Positions 1 to 15,100 of a stretch of DNA of 64,000 nt are shown here, one piece after another. A model generated the notes under the pieces. That model saw only the letters and a list, made by a program, of their open reading frames with translations. It had not been told where the DNA came from and did not search any database. Made by a program: the position numbers and the translations under genes. This stretch comes from Mytilus galloprovincialis. Its lineage: Eukaryota > Mollusca > Bivalvia > Mytilida > Mytilidae. The stretch lies in assembly GCF_965363235.1 (NCBI RefSeq), contig NC_134845.1:23004524-23068523 (forward strand), read 5' to 3'. Each line of letters starts with the position of its first letter. Position 1 is the stretch's first letter.

Positions 1-106
1 AACTTATCATGCTTTAAAAAGTGTGTACTAACAGAATCAAATCGGTATTTGGCAAATGGACTATTGTGATGTATGTCGTAGAAGTCTGCTAGTACAGTTT
101 TTGCTG
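1..106 (-). CDS. Receptor gene, cytoplasmic-tail exon (partial)
   Basis: Open on the minus strand from a possible acceptor CAG at 109-107 to the window edge. It continues the phase left by the transmembrane exon (one base G, then CA). It reads AKTVLADFYDIHHNSPFAKY and onwards, a hydrophilic sequence fitting a cytoplasmic tail. The pyrimidine tract before the acceptor is weak, so the exact start is uncertain. Confidence 0.5.
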
Positions 107-3100
107 CTGGATCCCAATTAATATCACATTAACCTATAATATATGTTTGGATTCCTTAAATATTTTGTTGTCAATATGACGGAACCATAAACAACTGTCA
201 TACAAGTGGGACGTGAAGCTATCATTTAATCAGGTTTAACCTACAAATGTAAGCGAAAAATGCCTGTTCCAAGTCAGGAATACGGCATTTGTTTTCCACT
301 TGTTCCATTGATTCAAATCGTTTGAACTTGTGAGTTTTCATGGACTTCCCCTTTCTGACCTTGCTTATACTTTTATGTAACTAAATGTATTTTTACCTGG
401 ATTGTTACCGTTTTCCTCGTTTCCATTCTGTACTCTTGATTTTTTCTTATATTTATGATTAACTATACATCCAATAACACACGCTATTAAAACTATAAGT
501 GCAACTACTACGCCAACTATAATCATAACATAAGATGGGGACGCCGGAGTCGCTTGGGTAGATTCTGTACAAATGTGAAAACAGTTATATCAAAATAGGG
601 AGAGATGTACGTAATAATGGTAAAGATCAACCAGTTAAAATAGTGGTTTTATTAATAAAGTAATATTTTCAAAATTGACAGACTTGCACGTACATTTAAG
701 TGCTTAAACGTCATTGGTAAAGTAGTACATGTACCAGTTTTATTTTGAATGTGAAAATTAATAAATAGGTATTTGTTATGGTTTTTATACAATTTCTTTA
801 CACTTTTACTTTTATTATTAAAATTTAGGAAAACACAATTAAAACATGCTTTACTTACGACATGTATCTAAAAGAGAAACAAACACACAGATAAATAAGG
901 TTCAATGATAAAATGAAATATTAACACACAAACAAACAAAAGCTGATGTTTTTATTCTAATCAGATAGATAGGGGATAAGGTTGGCCGCGCAATGGTAGG
1001 CGATGTTGTAATTAATGTTAAAAAAAAGAGGTACAGGTTTTCAGTAAACTATTTTATGTAAAGTAAAGTCATAAGATGTGCGCAAATCCTACGATTTCAT
1101 TACCAACAACTTATTGTCTCCACAGTTTGGAATTTTCTAGTCGACCCGTTTCTATTTATTGTGAATCCCTCTGTTTCTCTGTTATTTAGAGAACAGTATT
1201 CCAATAAATACTCATTTCCATAGCGATCTTCATGACAATAAATGGAATTTCCGATAATGAGAATGTTTCACTTGTTTTTATGACAAATGTTCTAGTTCTC
1301 AAATTGGTCTTCTTAAGTGTCAAATATGAATTAGATAAAATTCAATATTTTGCATGTGACATATTCTGTGCATTATTCTTTTGGTTGTTCATCAAGATAG
1401 AGTATTAGTAAGATACAGCTGATATTGGTCCTTAATAAAAAAAAAATATCATTGTAATATTCAATATTATTCTATATTTTTAATTCTTTATCTAGGGCAG
1501 TTTTATACAACGGGTATAACATTTAGAATTTGATCAGGAAAACAGACGATTTGAAGTGAAAAACACGACGTGTTTAAATAAGGGGAGAACATCTGTTTAC
1601 CCTTCAGGAGCTGTCTCTATTAAAGAAAATACCTGCATGTATTGTATTTTGTGTTATTTTCGTCTCGTTCTGAACATGTATTGAATATTTAAGCAAACAA
1701 CAAACATCAATCAATCTTCCTAATCTTTTTTGTAAGATTTGTTTATTCTAAATATAAAACAGTTGAAAACAGGAATTTAAGTTCAAACTATATACCAGTA
1801 TGCATGATGAACATGAACATGATGAATATTACATACCGTATACTGATAAAGATATTAAGAGACTTGCTGGGTCTGACGTTCTTGATGTGGCTACCTGTCC
1901 CTTTTCACAGCTTCCAGGGTTTGAACTGACTGATGAACCAGATACAGCCTAAAGATATTTTACATAAACAGTAATCTAGTCATAGGCAAACACCTTTAAA
2001 CTAGTAATTAAAGAGGTTTTGTTTTTACCTAAGTCAACAACAACAAAACCGTAAACATTTCAGAACGAACTGATTTTTTTCCTCAGCTTTTTTCTCATAT
2101 GGTAAATTGGCATATATTGACAAAGCTGGAAATATATATAACGTGTTTTAAAATAATTTTCATTTATAATCGCTAATGGCAGTCAGCAGGGTGTTTAAGA
2201 GCATCAGTTTGTTGTCCTGCTAGTCAAATGCGTTTTGTTAAAATATACTTTTTTCACTATTATTGTCATTTGAAAAATGTTGTTTGTGCTGTATAGACGT
2301 ATTTACACTTGTGTGCAAGTTTGTCCGGCATTACGTGAAATCACACAGGTTCCCGTAAACTTCAATCACAATTCAAAACATTTAACGTCACACTTAAAAA
2401 GTGATTGTTTCTTGACGTGTGAAAGTTATTCGGAGAGGATCTAAGGTCATTCGGGGACAAAATTCAGCTGAATACCAAAAGTGTACATACGTTTATTTAG
2501 ACCCCTCTACGAACACATTTGTTTTGCATGCACATGTATAAACATTATTGTCAATTTAGACCTGTATATATTTAATCATATATTTACCAAACAAGTGAAT
2601 CTTGTACTCGTCGTTGAATCCCCATTTATGATAATAACATAACTAGTAGAACCGGAAGTGACGTATTTTGTAGCGTAAAACTTTCCATCGGCTGTGGAAA
2701 AGGAAATTAAAGATTGTCACTCAGATTGCCTAGTAAATGTCATCCATCTTTCGTGCATTCCTTGGTTTATTTGGGGTTCATTTTGAACTTGTATACACAA
2801 GGTTGGTATTTTTGAATGTTTTTTCTTGACAATATTCCTAATATGTTTTTCAATTTATCGTCGGCATTGAAGAACTTCAATAACTTATGTTATCCATGGT
2901 GTCCTTTTAATTTTGTTTTTTGTAATAATTGTAACTTTATCATTGCCATATAGTATTAACATTTTATATACAAGCACAGTGTGTTCTTGAAAAAATCATC
3001 AAGTCGAGCATTAATATCTTTTGGAAGATGACTTTAAAAAAAAACAATGGCTTGCACCTACGTTTTTTTCGCTAATAGGTGGCGTATTGTTCCATCAGTT

Positions 3101-6100
3101 ATACTTTCGGAACTCCTCGTGATCTATCAAAAAAGCGCCATATTGTTGTCAACGTAAACACCGCGAATTTTAAAGATTAAAGAAGATGCCACAGTATTGT
3201 AGTGTTCCTGGATGTACGAATTCTGGTGGTCACAAGTTTCCTGAAGAAAGAGAATTGCAACTTAGATGGAGAGTGGCTATTAAAAGAAGAGACTCTACCA
3301 CAAAAGGTCTCTGGAAGCCAGGGAAACATGACGTTGTTTGTGCCGCCCATTTCAAGGAGGCTGACTACAGAGTTTCTGGACTATTAGGTTAGATAACTTT
3401 CAAAATGAATAACATTAATATTTATTGAATTTTTTAAAGTGTAGTGATACTTCCAAGAACAAGTCATATACCTTTCACAAGTGGATGTCAATTTTAAGCG
3501 CAGATAATGGCAAATATAATATGATTATGAATATAAATCAGTTTTTAAGTGCACTTTGGCAGCACATTTTCCTTGTTTATTTTTTAAAATATGTATCAAT
3601 TATATTTTATCATGTTTATTGTACTGTAGCAACAGGTTTTTGTATTTTTTTTAGCAGCTTGGGCTTGTTTACTTGTTTGAAGAATCACTACATATATATA
3701 TTCATTGTTCATCATGTTTATAAACCAATTTCTACAAATGCAATTTTGTGTCAAATGAGTTTTTTCATTCAACTTGTCTTTTTTTGTTTGTTAAAAGGAC
3801 AGTATTAAATTACCTTTCTATAAATTGGGCCTTTAAGGACATAGTCACATACATTTTTACATGTACCTATATAGTACTAGGTGTCAGCTTTTCAAACCTC
3901 CCAAATATAGTTTTGTTTAGCTGATTAGACATTTGTCTACATGTATCTATTTCAGATGGGTCTTCATAAATTTCATCCTACACTTTGCAGTCAAATTTAA
4001 TAAAACATACAATATATTGAATGACAATTGTTTTTCTAGCAACAAACTATTCATAGCTGCATTTGGCTTCCACTATATAAAAAAGGAGATGTGGTATGAT
4101 TGCCAATGAGACAACTATCCAGAAAAGACAAAAATGACACAAACATTAACAACTATAGGTCACTGTACTATACACTGTATAACCTGGATATTTTACTTTT
4201 AAAAGTTTTAAGAATGTAAGAATGAACATTTAAAAATGTAGATGAGATAAATGACACAATCTTGTATTTTAACTACATGTATTTGTTTAAGTTATGCAAA
4301 TATGTTGCCAAATTTTTACCTTTGGTTACAATATCATTGATTCATATATATTACAAATGTATTATATGACTTGTATCTGACATGGACATCATCACATTCT
4401 TGAGTATCATTGACACATCTTACAAGAAGACATCCCATACCATATAGTTGGTTATTAAATATCACACATGAATAAATGTGAAGCAATTCAAACAAGAAAT
4501 TAACATAAAATTAGAAGTTGTATGCTTGTCAGTGAGAAAGCTGTCCAGAGGTGGATTTAGAGGCCTTCCAGGGGGCCTGCCCTCCTATTCTAGCAAAATT
4601 TCGTTGATTATATAGAAAATCATTGAAGCATGGCCATAGCAGCCCCCTCTTAGACAGTCAGTTGACCTTCACTTATGAAAAATTCTGGATTCACAACTGC
4701 TGTCTACTAGCAACTTCAAATGAAGTGGATGTAGGCAATTAGAGGCAACTTTTTGCCTTTAACAATGAGAAAAACTCCATTATATAGCTGACTATAAAAA
4801 GCCTTGACATGAAAATAAGAAACAGTAATTTGTTTTACCTCTTAGACCTGCCTTATTGAGCAACTTGTGCTAATATGGATAACACTAACAGTATTCTGTT
4901 TTACTCTCAAACGAATTTTGAAGGAGCACATCATTAATCCTATACATCCTTTTTGTAATTTGGCATCTTTTTTCCATGGTCAAATTCTTTCAGACTCAGA
5001 CTCAAATTCATTTCATTTTATCATTACTAGTGAATTTCTGTTATTTTTGCATGATATTTGCTTTGTTTGCTTTGTGTTTTTTGTTTGTTTTTACAGAAAA
5101 CCTAGATGCACATTCATTTTGAAAGGGACCATTGATCTGACCAACACACAGTCTCTAATGTCTGGAATCAGGAATTCAGTATTGTTGAAATGTATCACTT
5201 TATGGAATAAGCTTTGATTTTCAATGCTGTTGTAATTAAAAAAATTCTATTAACAGGTTATAAGGCAGAATAAAAAACAAATTCATCTCAGATTCATTAT
5301 GCAACATCTGCATTTGACATGTACAAAAGTATTTATATTAATAACTATATATTTACCGCATACAGGAACATTAAAAATAACCACATGAATAAATAATGAA
5401 CAACAAATAAATATTTTGTGTACAAAGGGCAATAACTCATTCATTAGACAGATGGTACAATCTAAAATAATAAGTTCAAGTTGAATAATTATATTGTTTC
5501 AGAAAAAAATGTATTAAGGTGGTACACAACACTTTCACTTAATTTAATTTGGCTTGCTTAATTTTCATAAAATTTGAACACAGTATTTACTTTGACCCTT
5601 GAACAAAAATATAAAAAATTTGAAAATTTTGAACCATCCGTTTTGTCAGAAAAATTACAGTGGTTATATAGCAATTTGACAAACACCAATTTTTATGATT
5701 GAAAAGCTTAATATTCCCTTTACAACACAATGTAATTATAACGTTAATTTGACTTTACAGAGTTATCTCCCTGTAGTGTTAGGTACCACCTTAATATAGT
5801 GAAATCAAGTTATAATTATATTACATTTTATTAAGGAACTTTATTGCAATCACTCATTAATATTTGAATGAAATGCTGCATCTTTGTTTACTAACTTTTC
5901 GTCAAAAATAATTTGTTCATGCAGTTTAGGTGGTCAAGCATTTGATAGTTTGATACCAATTAAATTGAAAACTTAAAAATTGGTATTTGCTGCTACACAG
6001 CTACTCACACAACTTTTAGGGATAAAAGTGAAGACTCTTGAATCATATCAATTTGTCTGGGAGTGGGAGAGTTGACATGACTTTTTGAAATAGTTTATTA

Positions 6101-9100
6101 AAAAATATCTGCCAAGCAAAAAGCTTGATTTAAACACATTATTAGTATCAAATTAACAGGTTTAACTCCTGATATAAGCATGTAATATTTGCCACTAAAC
6201 ATAAACCATTCATTTAATTTTTAAATTTGTTCTAAAAAAAGATATGACTTGAAAAGGACAATCAAAAAACATCTTTGGTTTCAGTATTCTTTTTCTTAAC
6301 CTATTTTATAGGAAAACCTTATGTTTCAAGGGCTAGGGGGAGTTGCTATATTTTCTCAAATTTCTAGAAAATGATTCAAACACATTATTTCTACATGTAT
6401 CACAATAACAGGTTCAAGGCCAGATATAAGCTATAATGTTCACCACTAAATATAAACACTTTAAAAAAGAAGATGTGGTATGATTGCCAATGAGACCACT
6501 ATCCACAGAAGACCAAAATGACACAAACATTAACAACTATAGGTCACTTTACGGCCTTTAACAATGAGCAAAGCCTATACTGCAAAGTCAGCTATAAAAG
6601 TCTATCTCTATTTTTAAATTTTTTTATATAAAAAGAGAGTTGATGTCAATATATTGCCATTAATTGTTATGGCCTGTTTAATGTTTTTTCTTTCATATTG
6701 ATTGAAGTAACAAAAATGCCCTTTTTTTTTAGGGTCACGTAAGCGGCTTCTTCCAGATGCTGTCCCTTCATTGTTCTTGTTTAGGGAAAACTCTACACCC
6801 AGATCATCCAAATACAGTAGACGAGATGATGTGGACTTAAGCGTGGTCAATAATGTACAGATGGAAGTTGAGGTTGGTAACAAGGCAGAGGTCAAAGAAG
6901 AATCTGACGACTTAGATGGTATTGAGCCTTTGCAACAGGAAATGGGAGTACACTGTACCTTACTTGGAAGATTTGGTATTGATAATTTGGAGAATGATCC
7001 AAAACGTGTGCAATATTATACTTCATTCAGGGACTACGAGCATTTTATGTTGTTTTTCAATTGTTTAGGCCCAGCTGTAAATGAGTTAAATTACCAATGT
7101 CTGTCTTTGACACCAAAAGATCAACTGTTTATGTGTTTACTGAAGTTACGTCAGAACAAAGAAGATATAGAATTAAGTTTTTTATTTGAAGTGTCTGAGT
7201 CAACTGTGTCAAAGATTGTCATAACTTGGATTAATTTCTTATACTTTCAATTAAAAGAGATAAACATTTGGCCATCTAGAGATATTGTTACTGATTATAT
7301 GCCGGATGATTTTAAGAACAAATTTGCAACTACCCGGGTGATTTTAGATGCTACTGAAACCCCTATACAGAAGCCATCACATGTTGATGCACAAAGTGTG
7401 ACATGGTCTAGCTACAAACATAAAAACACAATTAAAACCATGATAGGTTGCATACCAAGAGGCACAGTATCATATGTAAGTGATGCTTATGGGGGTTCAG
7501 CAAGTGACCGTCAGATCATTGAAAAGTCTGAATTGCTTCAGCTAAATTTGAATTTGTTTGAACCTAAAGATAGCATAATGGCAGACAGAGGAATAATGGT
7601 TCAGGATTTATTTGCAGCACAAGATGTGAAAGTGAACACTCCCACTATGCTTAAAGGAAAAAGTCAGTTGGAACCTGAGGAAGTTGTAAGGGACAGGAGA
7701 GTAGCATCCAAAAGAATTCACATAGAGCGAGTTATTGGATTAGCCAAAACATTTAAGATCTTGAAAAATGAACTGCCATCAGGCAAACTTATACTTGGGT
7801 CTAGAATTGTTTTTGTGTGTTTTTCTATTGCAAATTTCAGAAAGTGTATTGTGAATGAAAATGCATAAGAATATATATATTTGACAAAATTACTCAAAAC
7901 CAGATGAACTGTAAACATGGTAAATGCTTGTTTATGTAAATGTTGTTTGCTTATTTATAAATTACACTTTATCAGTTTCATGTGTCTAAAGTGATTCTTT
8001 GGCTTTTAATGGCAGAATTGATACAAAATATTTAAAAGGCTTTGAAAAAAAGTAAGGCCATTACTTTTAATATCAGATTTACTGAAGCATTTTCAATCAT
8101 AACATGCTTTTTAAAATTTGCCAAAATAATAACATTATTTGATTGTCTTTCAAAATTTTGAAGATAGTTTGAAACACACATAATGTTTTGGTTACTTTTA
8201 AGCATGTTAATTATTTAAAAAATGAGATTTATAAGTTTATTTTACATGTACCTACCTACATAAATTATTTATTGACTTGCAAAATTTGAAAGAATAAGAT
8301 TGATTTTCAAATTGATATTCTTCTCTTGTTATTAATTATGTTACTTGACAAACATTGAATTAATCATGGTTCCCAAATTTTGGCACATTTATTCCATGTA
8401 ATTTCATTTTAGATATACATGTACATGTACAAAATTTTTAAAGAAAAAAAAAAGTTTTTGGTTTATTCATTTTTGTCTTGGTTAAATTGGTTCAAATTTT
8501 TATGTTCAAAATTGTTTAATTTCATTTAGAATATTAAATTTATGATACATGTTTGAAAGCCATATGGCAGGCATGGACACGATGGAATGTATAAAAATAT
8601 TAAATTATTTGGAACTATCGACATTTGAAAAATTCTTAATGAATCCTTTTTTTTTTATTTAATACCAAAGATGCAGCAGTTATCTAATCTAAAAGTACAA
8701 TTAATGTTTTTAGAATACCAAAAAACATGTGAATGTTTGAACTTTGAGAGTTATAACAAAGATGCCAAATATGGTCTGAAGTATTTCTCATAAAACATGG
8801 ATAATTTTGGAACTAATGAGTTAAGGCAGAAATTTTCGTCATAATCGACTACTTGCACAAACAAATCTACAAAAGTATACACAATGAAATAGCAGTATTT
8901 TCTTTTTGCAATAAACAATTGACCTTGAATTTGTGCATAATAGGTGCTTATCTCCTTTAAAGCTATTTCTCCAGATTTATTTCTGTATAGGAATGGAAAA
9001 CATTTTCCTGGCAATATTTTATCATTTCTTCCATTGTATGGACATTTAACTTCTATTAAAAAATCACCATCAACAATGCCATCAGGTGAAGCCCCTAAAA

Positions 9101-12100
9101 ATGGGAAATCTGGTCTAACAAACAGACCTGAGGGCCTACATTTTACACCTTTTTGTACCTCAAATTTGCAAATAGCTTTAGATTCAAATTGTTTTCCATG
9201 TAACAAACACTTTCTAACTATTTTATGGCTATTAATTAAAGTTTTGCATAGTTTGTTTTTGTTTCTTCTACAAGTCATTCTGGTAATTTCCCCAAATCTT
9301 GACGCAGTCAATCTCCATTTTCTATGCCTGAACCACTCATTGCATTTACTTTGCTTTCTCGTACATTTCTCTATTGCCTTGCAGTCATTCTCAGTAACCT
9401 GCAACAAAATGAATTATTATTTATTTTTAACCTTTATTCAGAGTAGAAACAATTAGATATCGATTGCTAGTTATAGAATTTTACAAATACATGTCTTTGG
9501 TTCATGATCAAGTCTAAATTTGAGGATGAAGAGGTTACAATTGTATACCCAAGTTCTGTTATTCAATGCAAGTCAATAAAAAAAGTTTGCCAGAGAGCAA
9601 AAAAAAAAACCCAACAAAATAGCACATAGAATTCATAGTCTGTGAATACCAAATACAATCGTTAATTGTGTTAATAAAAACAAAAGATCTCATGAATATC
9701 AAAACAAGTTGATTGAAAAACAAAGGATATGGGAAATATCAGTAAATTCACAGCCAAGCAAAGGAACAGTGATTTTCATTACTGTTCTTCATCTCAAAGT
9801 GACAAGAAAAATGTTTCTCATGATGTGATCAGAAGTTCTTACTACATGTATGCATGAATCCTGTGTCATGTGACTTTAGTTATAAAATATGTGTGTAAAA
9901 ATATATACATTTTTCTTTAAAGATCATAATACATAATACCAGGAGAAATAATTACAAGTTATCCAAGCTTAATATTTCTTGAATAAATATCTTGATGGCA
10001 AGCCTAGTCTCTTGTAATCCATTCTTAGTCTAGTAGTTTTAGGGCCATTTATAGCTTGTTGTTTGGTGTGAGCCAAGGCTCTGTGTTGAAGGCCTTACAT
10101 TTACCTATAATGGTTTACTTTTATTAATTGTTATTTGGATGGAGAATTGTCTCATTGGCTCTCATACAACATCTATTAGACTCACCTTAAGGGCATTATC
10201 TATCCAATACTCAGCAAATGGCCTTTCAAGATAGTCATGGTCATGAACTGCATTTTGAAGATCTGCTTTTGGATATATATAGCGTAAGGATATATCCATG
10301 GAAGATGTTGAGCAAAAATTAATTAAGGAATTTCTGACATGATCATTGTACCCCTTTAAATTCTGGAACTTTGCTGGTCGTGGATCATCCAGAATACTAT
10401 CTAAATGTTTCCTTTTAGATGGAATATTTTGTGTCTTTACTGGTGATCCTGGAAAATACATTTGTTGCTTTTGAATAAAAAAAAATATGTTCCTGTATGA
10501 CATAATTTTGCAGGATATGTCGATGTATTGCAATTATACTGACAGTGTCATGTCACCTTGATCTAATAAAAATATTTTGTATCAAGTTTTTTTCCAATTT
10601 GGCAAAATGGGGCAATGCAAATTTTTCATTCTTAATCATTTTCTGCCTATTACTCAAGTATGTAATCATGTCGGTTTCAATTTACTTAGCAGATACACAG
10701 AAAATGTTTTGACTTCGACCTCATTTCATGGATCAGTGAACAAATTTAGGTTTTAATGGTCAAGTCCATATCTCGGATAATATAAGCAATAGGTCTAGTA
10801 TATTAGGTGTATGGAAGGACTGCAAGGTGTACATGTCCAACTGGCAGATATCATCTGACCTTGACCTCATTTTCATGGTTCAGTTGTCAAAGTTAAGGTT
10901 TTGAGTTTTGGTCTTTTTATCTAATACTATATGCCATAGGTCCACTATATTTGGTGTATGGAAATATTTTATGATCTATGTCAGTCCGCAGTTTTATTTT
11001 TTTACCTTGATCTCAATTTCATGGTTCATTGTTCAGGGTTAAATTTTTGTGTTTTGGTGTATTTTTCTTAAACTCTAAGCAAAAGGTCAACTGTATTTGT
11101 GTATGGAAGCATTTTAGCTGTACATGTCTGCCTGGCATGGTTTATCTGACCTTGACCTTATTTTCATGGTTCATATGTGACAGTTGTAGTAAAGTTTATA
11201 TTTAGGTGTATCAACATAATGTCAATGATAAGTAAAGAAGGCGAGATTTTTCAGTGTGTGTAATCTTGATCTAGAGTTTTGAACTACTTTACAATACCAT
11301 TGTAGAAAGCTTTAGGTTTGTGAAAAGTCTGGAGGTTTTCCGTGCAACACTTTTCCACCTGTACGTCTCCTGTTTGAATAAAATGCATCAACATCATCAT
11401 GACAGCAGCAATATGTTTGCATGTACCATGTGGTCCTTTTCCTGCTGGGCATTCACAGTGAGAATTTAATGGTTCCCCAGTACGTCTATCAATTTTAATT
11501 TTATAGTTGTATGTCACCTACAGGTAGAAGGAATTGTATTACTTTCACAATAGTATCAACCTTTAAAAGCATGCATTCATAAAATTTAAGAAAGCCTTGT
11601 CATATGTGTTTTTCATAACTGATTTGTTATGAATGAGGCCCCTATTTTTATGATTTGAATTATTAATATTTCACATATTTAATGTGGAATTTTATCATTG
11701 TTGAAGGTCCTTTATAAAAGTTATATATCCACTACATACATGTATGAAATTGAACTCTGTTGGATATGTCTCATTGTGGAAATCATACCACACTAATTAT
11801 TTTATGTCAAAAGAAGCCACTAGTACTTTGGAATGTTAGAAATGATCAACATAGTTTATCTGGTTTGATCATGTAAACATTCATTCAATTTTGACCACTA
11901 TGACAAGGTAAATATTTAAATAATGTGCCCTCAAAAACCGTGACAACTGGTCCAATGTATGTGTTGACATATAAATATTGAATTCACAAAACTTTTACAG
12001 AGTTAAATGACAAATATATGGACTATAAATTATTTGTTTGTATGCACTAACATGTAACCGAGACTTTCAGAATATAGTACAAATGAATATTGTTTGAAAA

Positions 12101-15100
12101 AACTAAAAGACTTAAAAAAAATTATAAATTATGCAGCAAATGTGTGAGGCCCTCATGATTATATGCAGTCAAATCCCCCTAGTAGTAAAATAAATGATAT
12201 AATGTGTTAATTTTCTGAATTTCTTATTTAATGGAACCTTATGTCTCATTGCTGCACCAACAATTCCACTCAAGAAAGTGTTTTGACCACTCTGATAGAA
12301 GCTGCAGGCTAAAATTCTATGTGATTCAAACATTTTTTTCCCTTTTTCCAATGCCTTGATATCCCCACTGGCCTGTCGATCTTCTGCCATCCGATATAGG
12401 AAGTATCCCTCTATTTGTTCTGTAGTAAGTTTTGGTAGCATAATTTTATGTTCAGGTCGTAACTGTTGGAATCCTGTCAAAGGCCACTGTGGCTCTAATG
12501 GTTCTGGCAAGTTAACAGGAACACCTCGGAAGTTTGCATTTCTGTCATAAGCTCTCAATCTGTAATAAAAATAAAATATCGCACTGCATTTAAAAATTTA
12601 AAATATAGTTTTCTCATGTTTAATATCATTCATATCGGTAGGAAAACAACTGGCTTCTCTGTTGCAATCAATAAGTCTCATTTCATACATATCATAAAAC
12701 ATAAGAATACACTTACTTTTGTTTGAACATTGACCAGAGATCACCATTTTCATACTTATCTTTTTTCCAACTTGGACAGTAAATATGATGAAAATGAAAT
12801 TGAAACAAGAGAGGAAGTCCAAGATGTTATATTGAAATCAACATACTAGCACTTCCCCTAACTGTGACAAATCAAATTAATTCCAACAACAACAGGAAGC
12901 ATGCCAACTGGAAACTGAAAATAAAAAAAAAATGAAATGAACTTAAATTGTAAAAAAAATAGGTACTAAATCCATTGCAATAAATACGACTCATTATTAT
13001 GCTTCAGACACTTTAGGTTCTCGAAACTAGACTAGAGTTAATGTTACATTTGTCCTTACATATTGTGTGACATTATTATGCTTCAGACACTTTAGGTTCT
13101 CCAAACTTTACTAGACTAGAGTTAATGTTACATTTGTCCTTACATATTGTGTGATAGAGCATAGTGATTAAAATTCTCTCGTGCCGCAGAAAATTACATA
13201 TCATATTTATGTTAACATTGTTTACCTTTTCAATTTATATGACATTTATAAAGGATATTAAAATGAAGCTGACCACACCTATTTGATCTTTTCAATTTAT
13301 ATGAATTTTTATGATTTAAAAAGGATATTAAAATGAAGCTTGTGCTTAATTGTTGTTTTACGGCTGACCACATTCAATTTTATCAAGGAAGGTCTGAGGG
13401 TCGTTTAAAGTATTTTTTTATTTTATACTGTTGTAAAAACATGACAACACAAACAATCAGGTTCAGGTTTCAATCTTTGCCATTTATTTAGATTATTTAG
13501 ATTACACATCATCACTAGTATCAGTATCCCTACATAAAATGAAGAATGGATACAGGGAATGCATAGTAGAGTAGTCAGTCTAATTATATTATTTATTCTG
13601 GCTAGTGAAATGAGCTATTACTCATTAGTGTTCTAATGAGTTATATACAATAGCGACATAAAATTACCAAAGTGATTGAAATTACAGAGAGATTATAGTG
13701 TCAAGTTGACACTTCTAAAGACTAGAATTAAGTAAAATTTGGTAAAAGCTGTATCCAAGAAAGGATCAATACTACTCGGAGAACTGATCGCCATTAAACT
13801 TGTTGTTGACCACTTTTTAATATCAGAAAACAGACAAAACACAGACTCAATTACACTTTTTTCAGATAGTCAGACCTCAATTGGAATTTTAACTTTAAAC
13901 TGGAAATCAGAGAATTACATCAAAGTCATAAGAGAAATTAAGAAAAACATGAAAGTATTAAAGATGAATGGAATTCCATTAAATTTTGAATGGACACCTG
14001 GTCATGCTGATATCCAAGGAAATGACATTGCTGATTCACTGGCCAAAAAAGGAGCTAAAGAAGCTGAAAAAATAGAAGAACCATCAGAAGTAACCAGGCA
14101 GGATATAAAACGTGCAGCAAGAGAAAGTGTTTTAAGAAAATGGCAGAACCAATGGGAATCAAGTCAACGTGGCAGAAATTATTACAATTATCATCAAAAT
14201 GTCTGTCAGAAAATACCAAAAGATTTACCATCCAAATGGTCGTTTTCAATTACTACTAGTTTGAGAACAGGTTATTGTGATCTAAATGATTATAAATCCA
14301 AAATTATACCATCATCAGACAAAAACTGTTCCTGTGGAGAGCCAGAAACTGTAGAACACTATCTTTTACATTGTTCTAACTATGAGGAGGCTAGAGAGAG
14401 AATGAGAACATCTATTTACTTTATTACAGGAAATATACACATGGATTTAGACACCTTATTAGGAATCGATGAAGAAGACATTAATAGAGACAATTGAAAT
14501 GAGATATTGTGCCATCTGGAAAATTATTTAACGGAGTCTGGTAGATTCAAAAACACTATACAGCAAAAAACACTATAAATCTATATCAAAATTAAGTCAA
14601 AAATTTTTTAAGCAGCAGCCACAATTTCAATTAAGTACATGAGTGAACATTACATATGTGAAGAAACTACAAAAGAGGAAACGTACACAAGTGTTTACAG
14701 TGTCATTTGGGACACTTACTAAAGACTAAAGACTATTATACAGTGGTTCCCAAAGGTTCAAAATAGAATAAATAACAGTGTGATGGACCCCTAAGGCCCT
14801 TTGATGGATGACAACAGCCACATCAGGATCAAAACTGAAAGTGACAAGATAAGATACAGGTCTATTAATTTAAATTATATCCACCCCTTTTTAATCTTAT
14901 AAACACGGTATTTCATGATAAAACCCTACGTAAGGCCATTAAGTACAGATGAAATGCAGTTATATTGGGATTATTACAGTATCGTGTATGGGTATTAAAT
15001 TATTTAGATAACAAGATTCGGGAGATATTGCCATAATGGGCGAGTGATTCAATGATCAGATCATGATTATGACCTTGGTGCCAATCCAGTTTTATCCATA

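Larger units (their letters stand above)
3388..6732 (+). other. Transposase intron with embedded repeats
   Basis: A 3.3-kb intron between the two halves of the THAP domain. It holds mussel-repeat copies near 4078, 4750 and 6463 and a TTAA-bounded MITE at 5514-5794. The remainder is AT-rich without coding signal; the open frame at 3425-3808 is low-complexity and hydrophobic by composition only. Confidence 0.6.

Noticed and set aside
3425-3808. Open frame of 127 codons, phenylalanine- and hydrophobic-rich
   Set aside because: It lies in the transposase intron. Its composition follows T-rich DNA, and it lacks any domain or codon bias.
8944-9456. Plus-strand open frame of 170 codons
   Set aside because: It is the antisense shadow of the YqaJ nuclease exon, which has clear catalytic motifs on the minus strand.
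12598-12822. Minus-strand frame starting MDFLSCFNF as an own gene
   Set aside because: Only a short internal stretch in another frame looks coding. That part is better treated as a doubtful cassette exon of the nuclease gene.
13739-14497. RNase H as a third gene of the ISL2EU element
   Set aside because: The domain lacks its first strand and ends with a knuckle typical of LINE ORF2. The segment has LINE-tail hairpins, so it is an insertion rather than an element gene.
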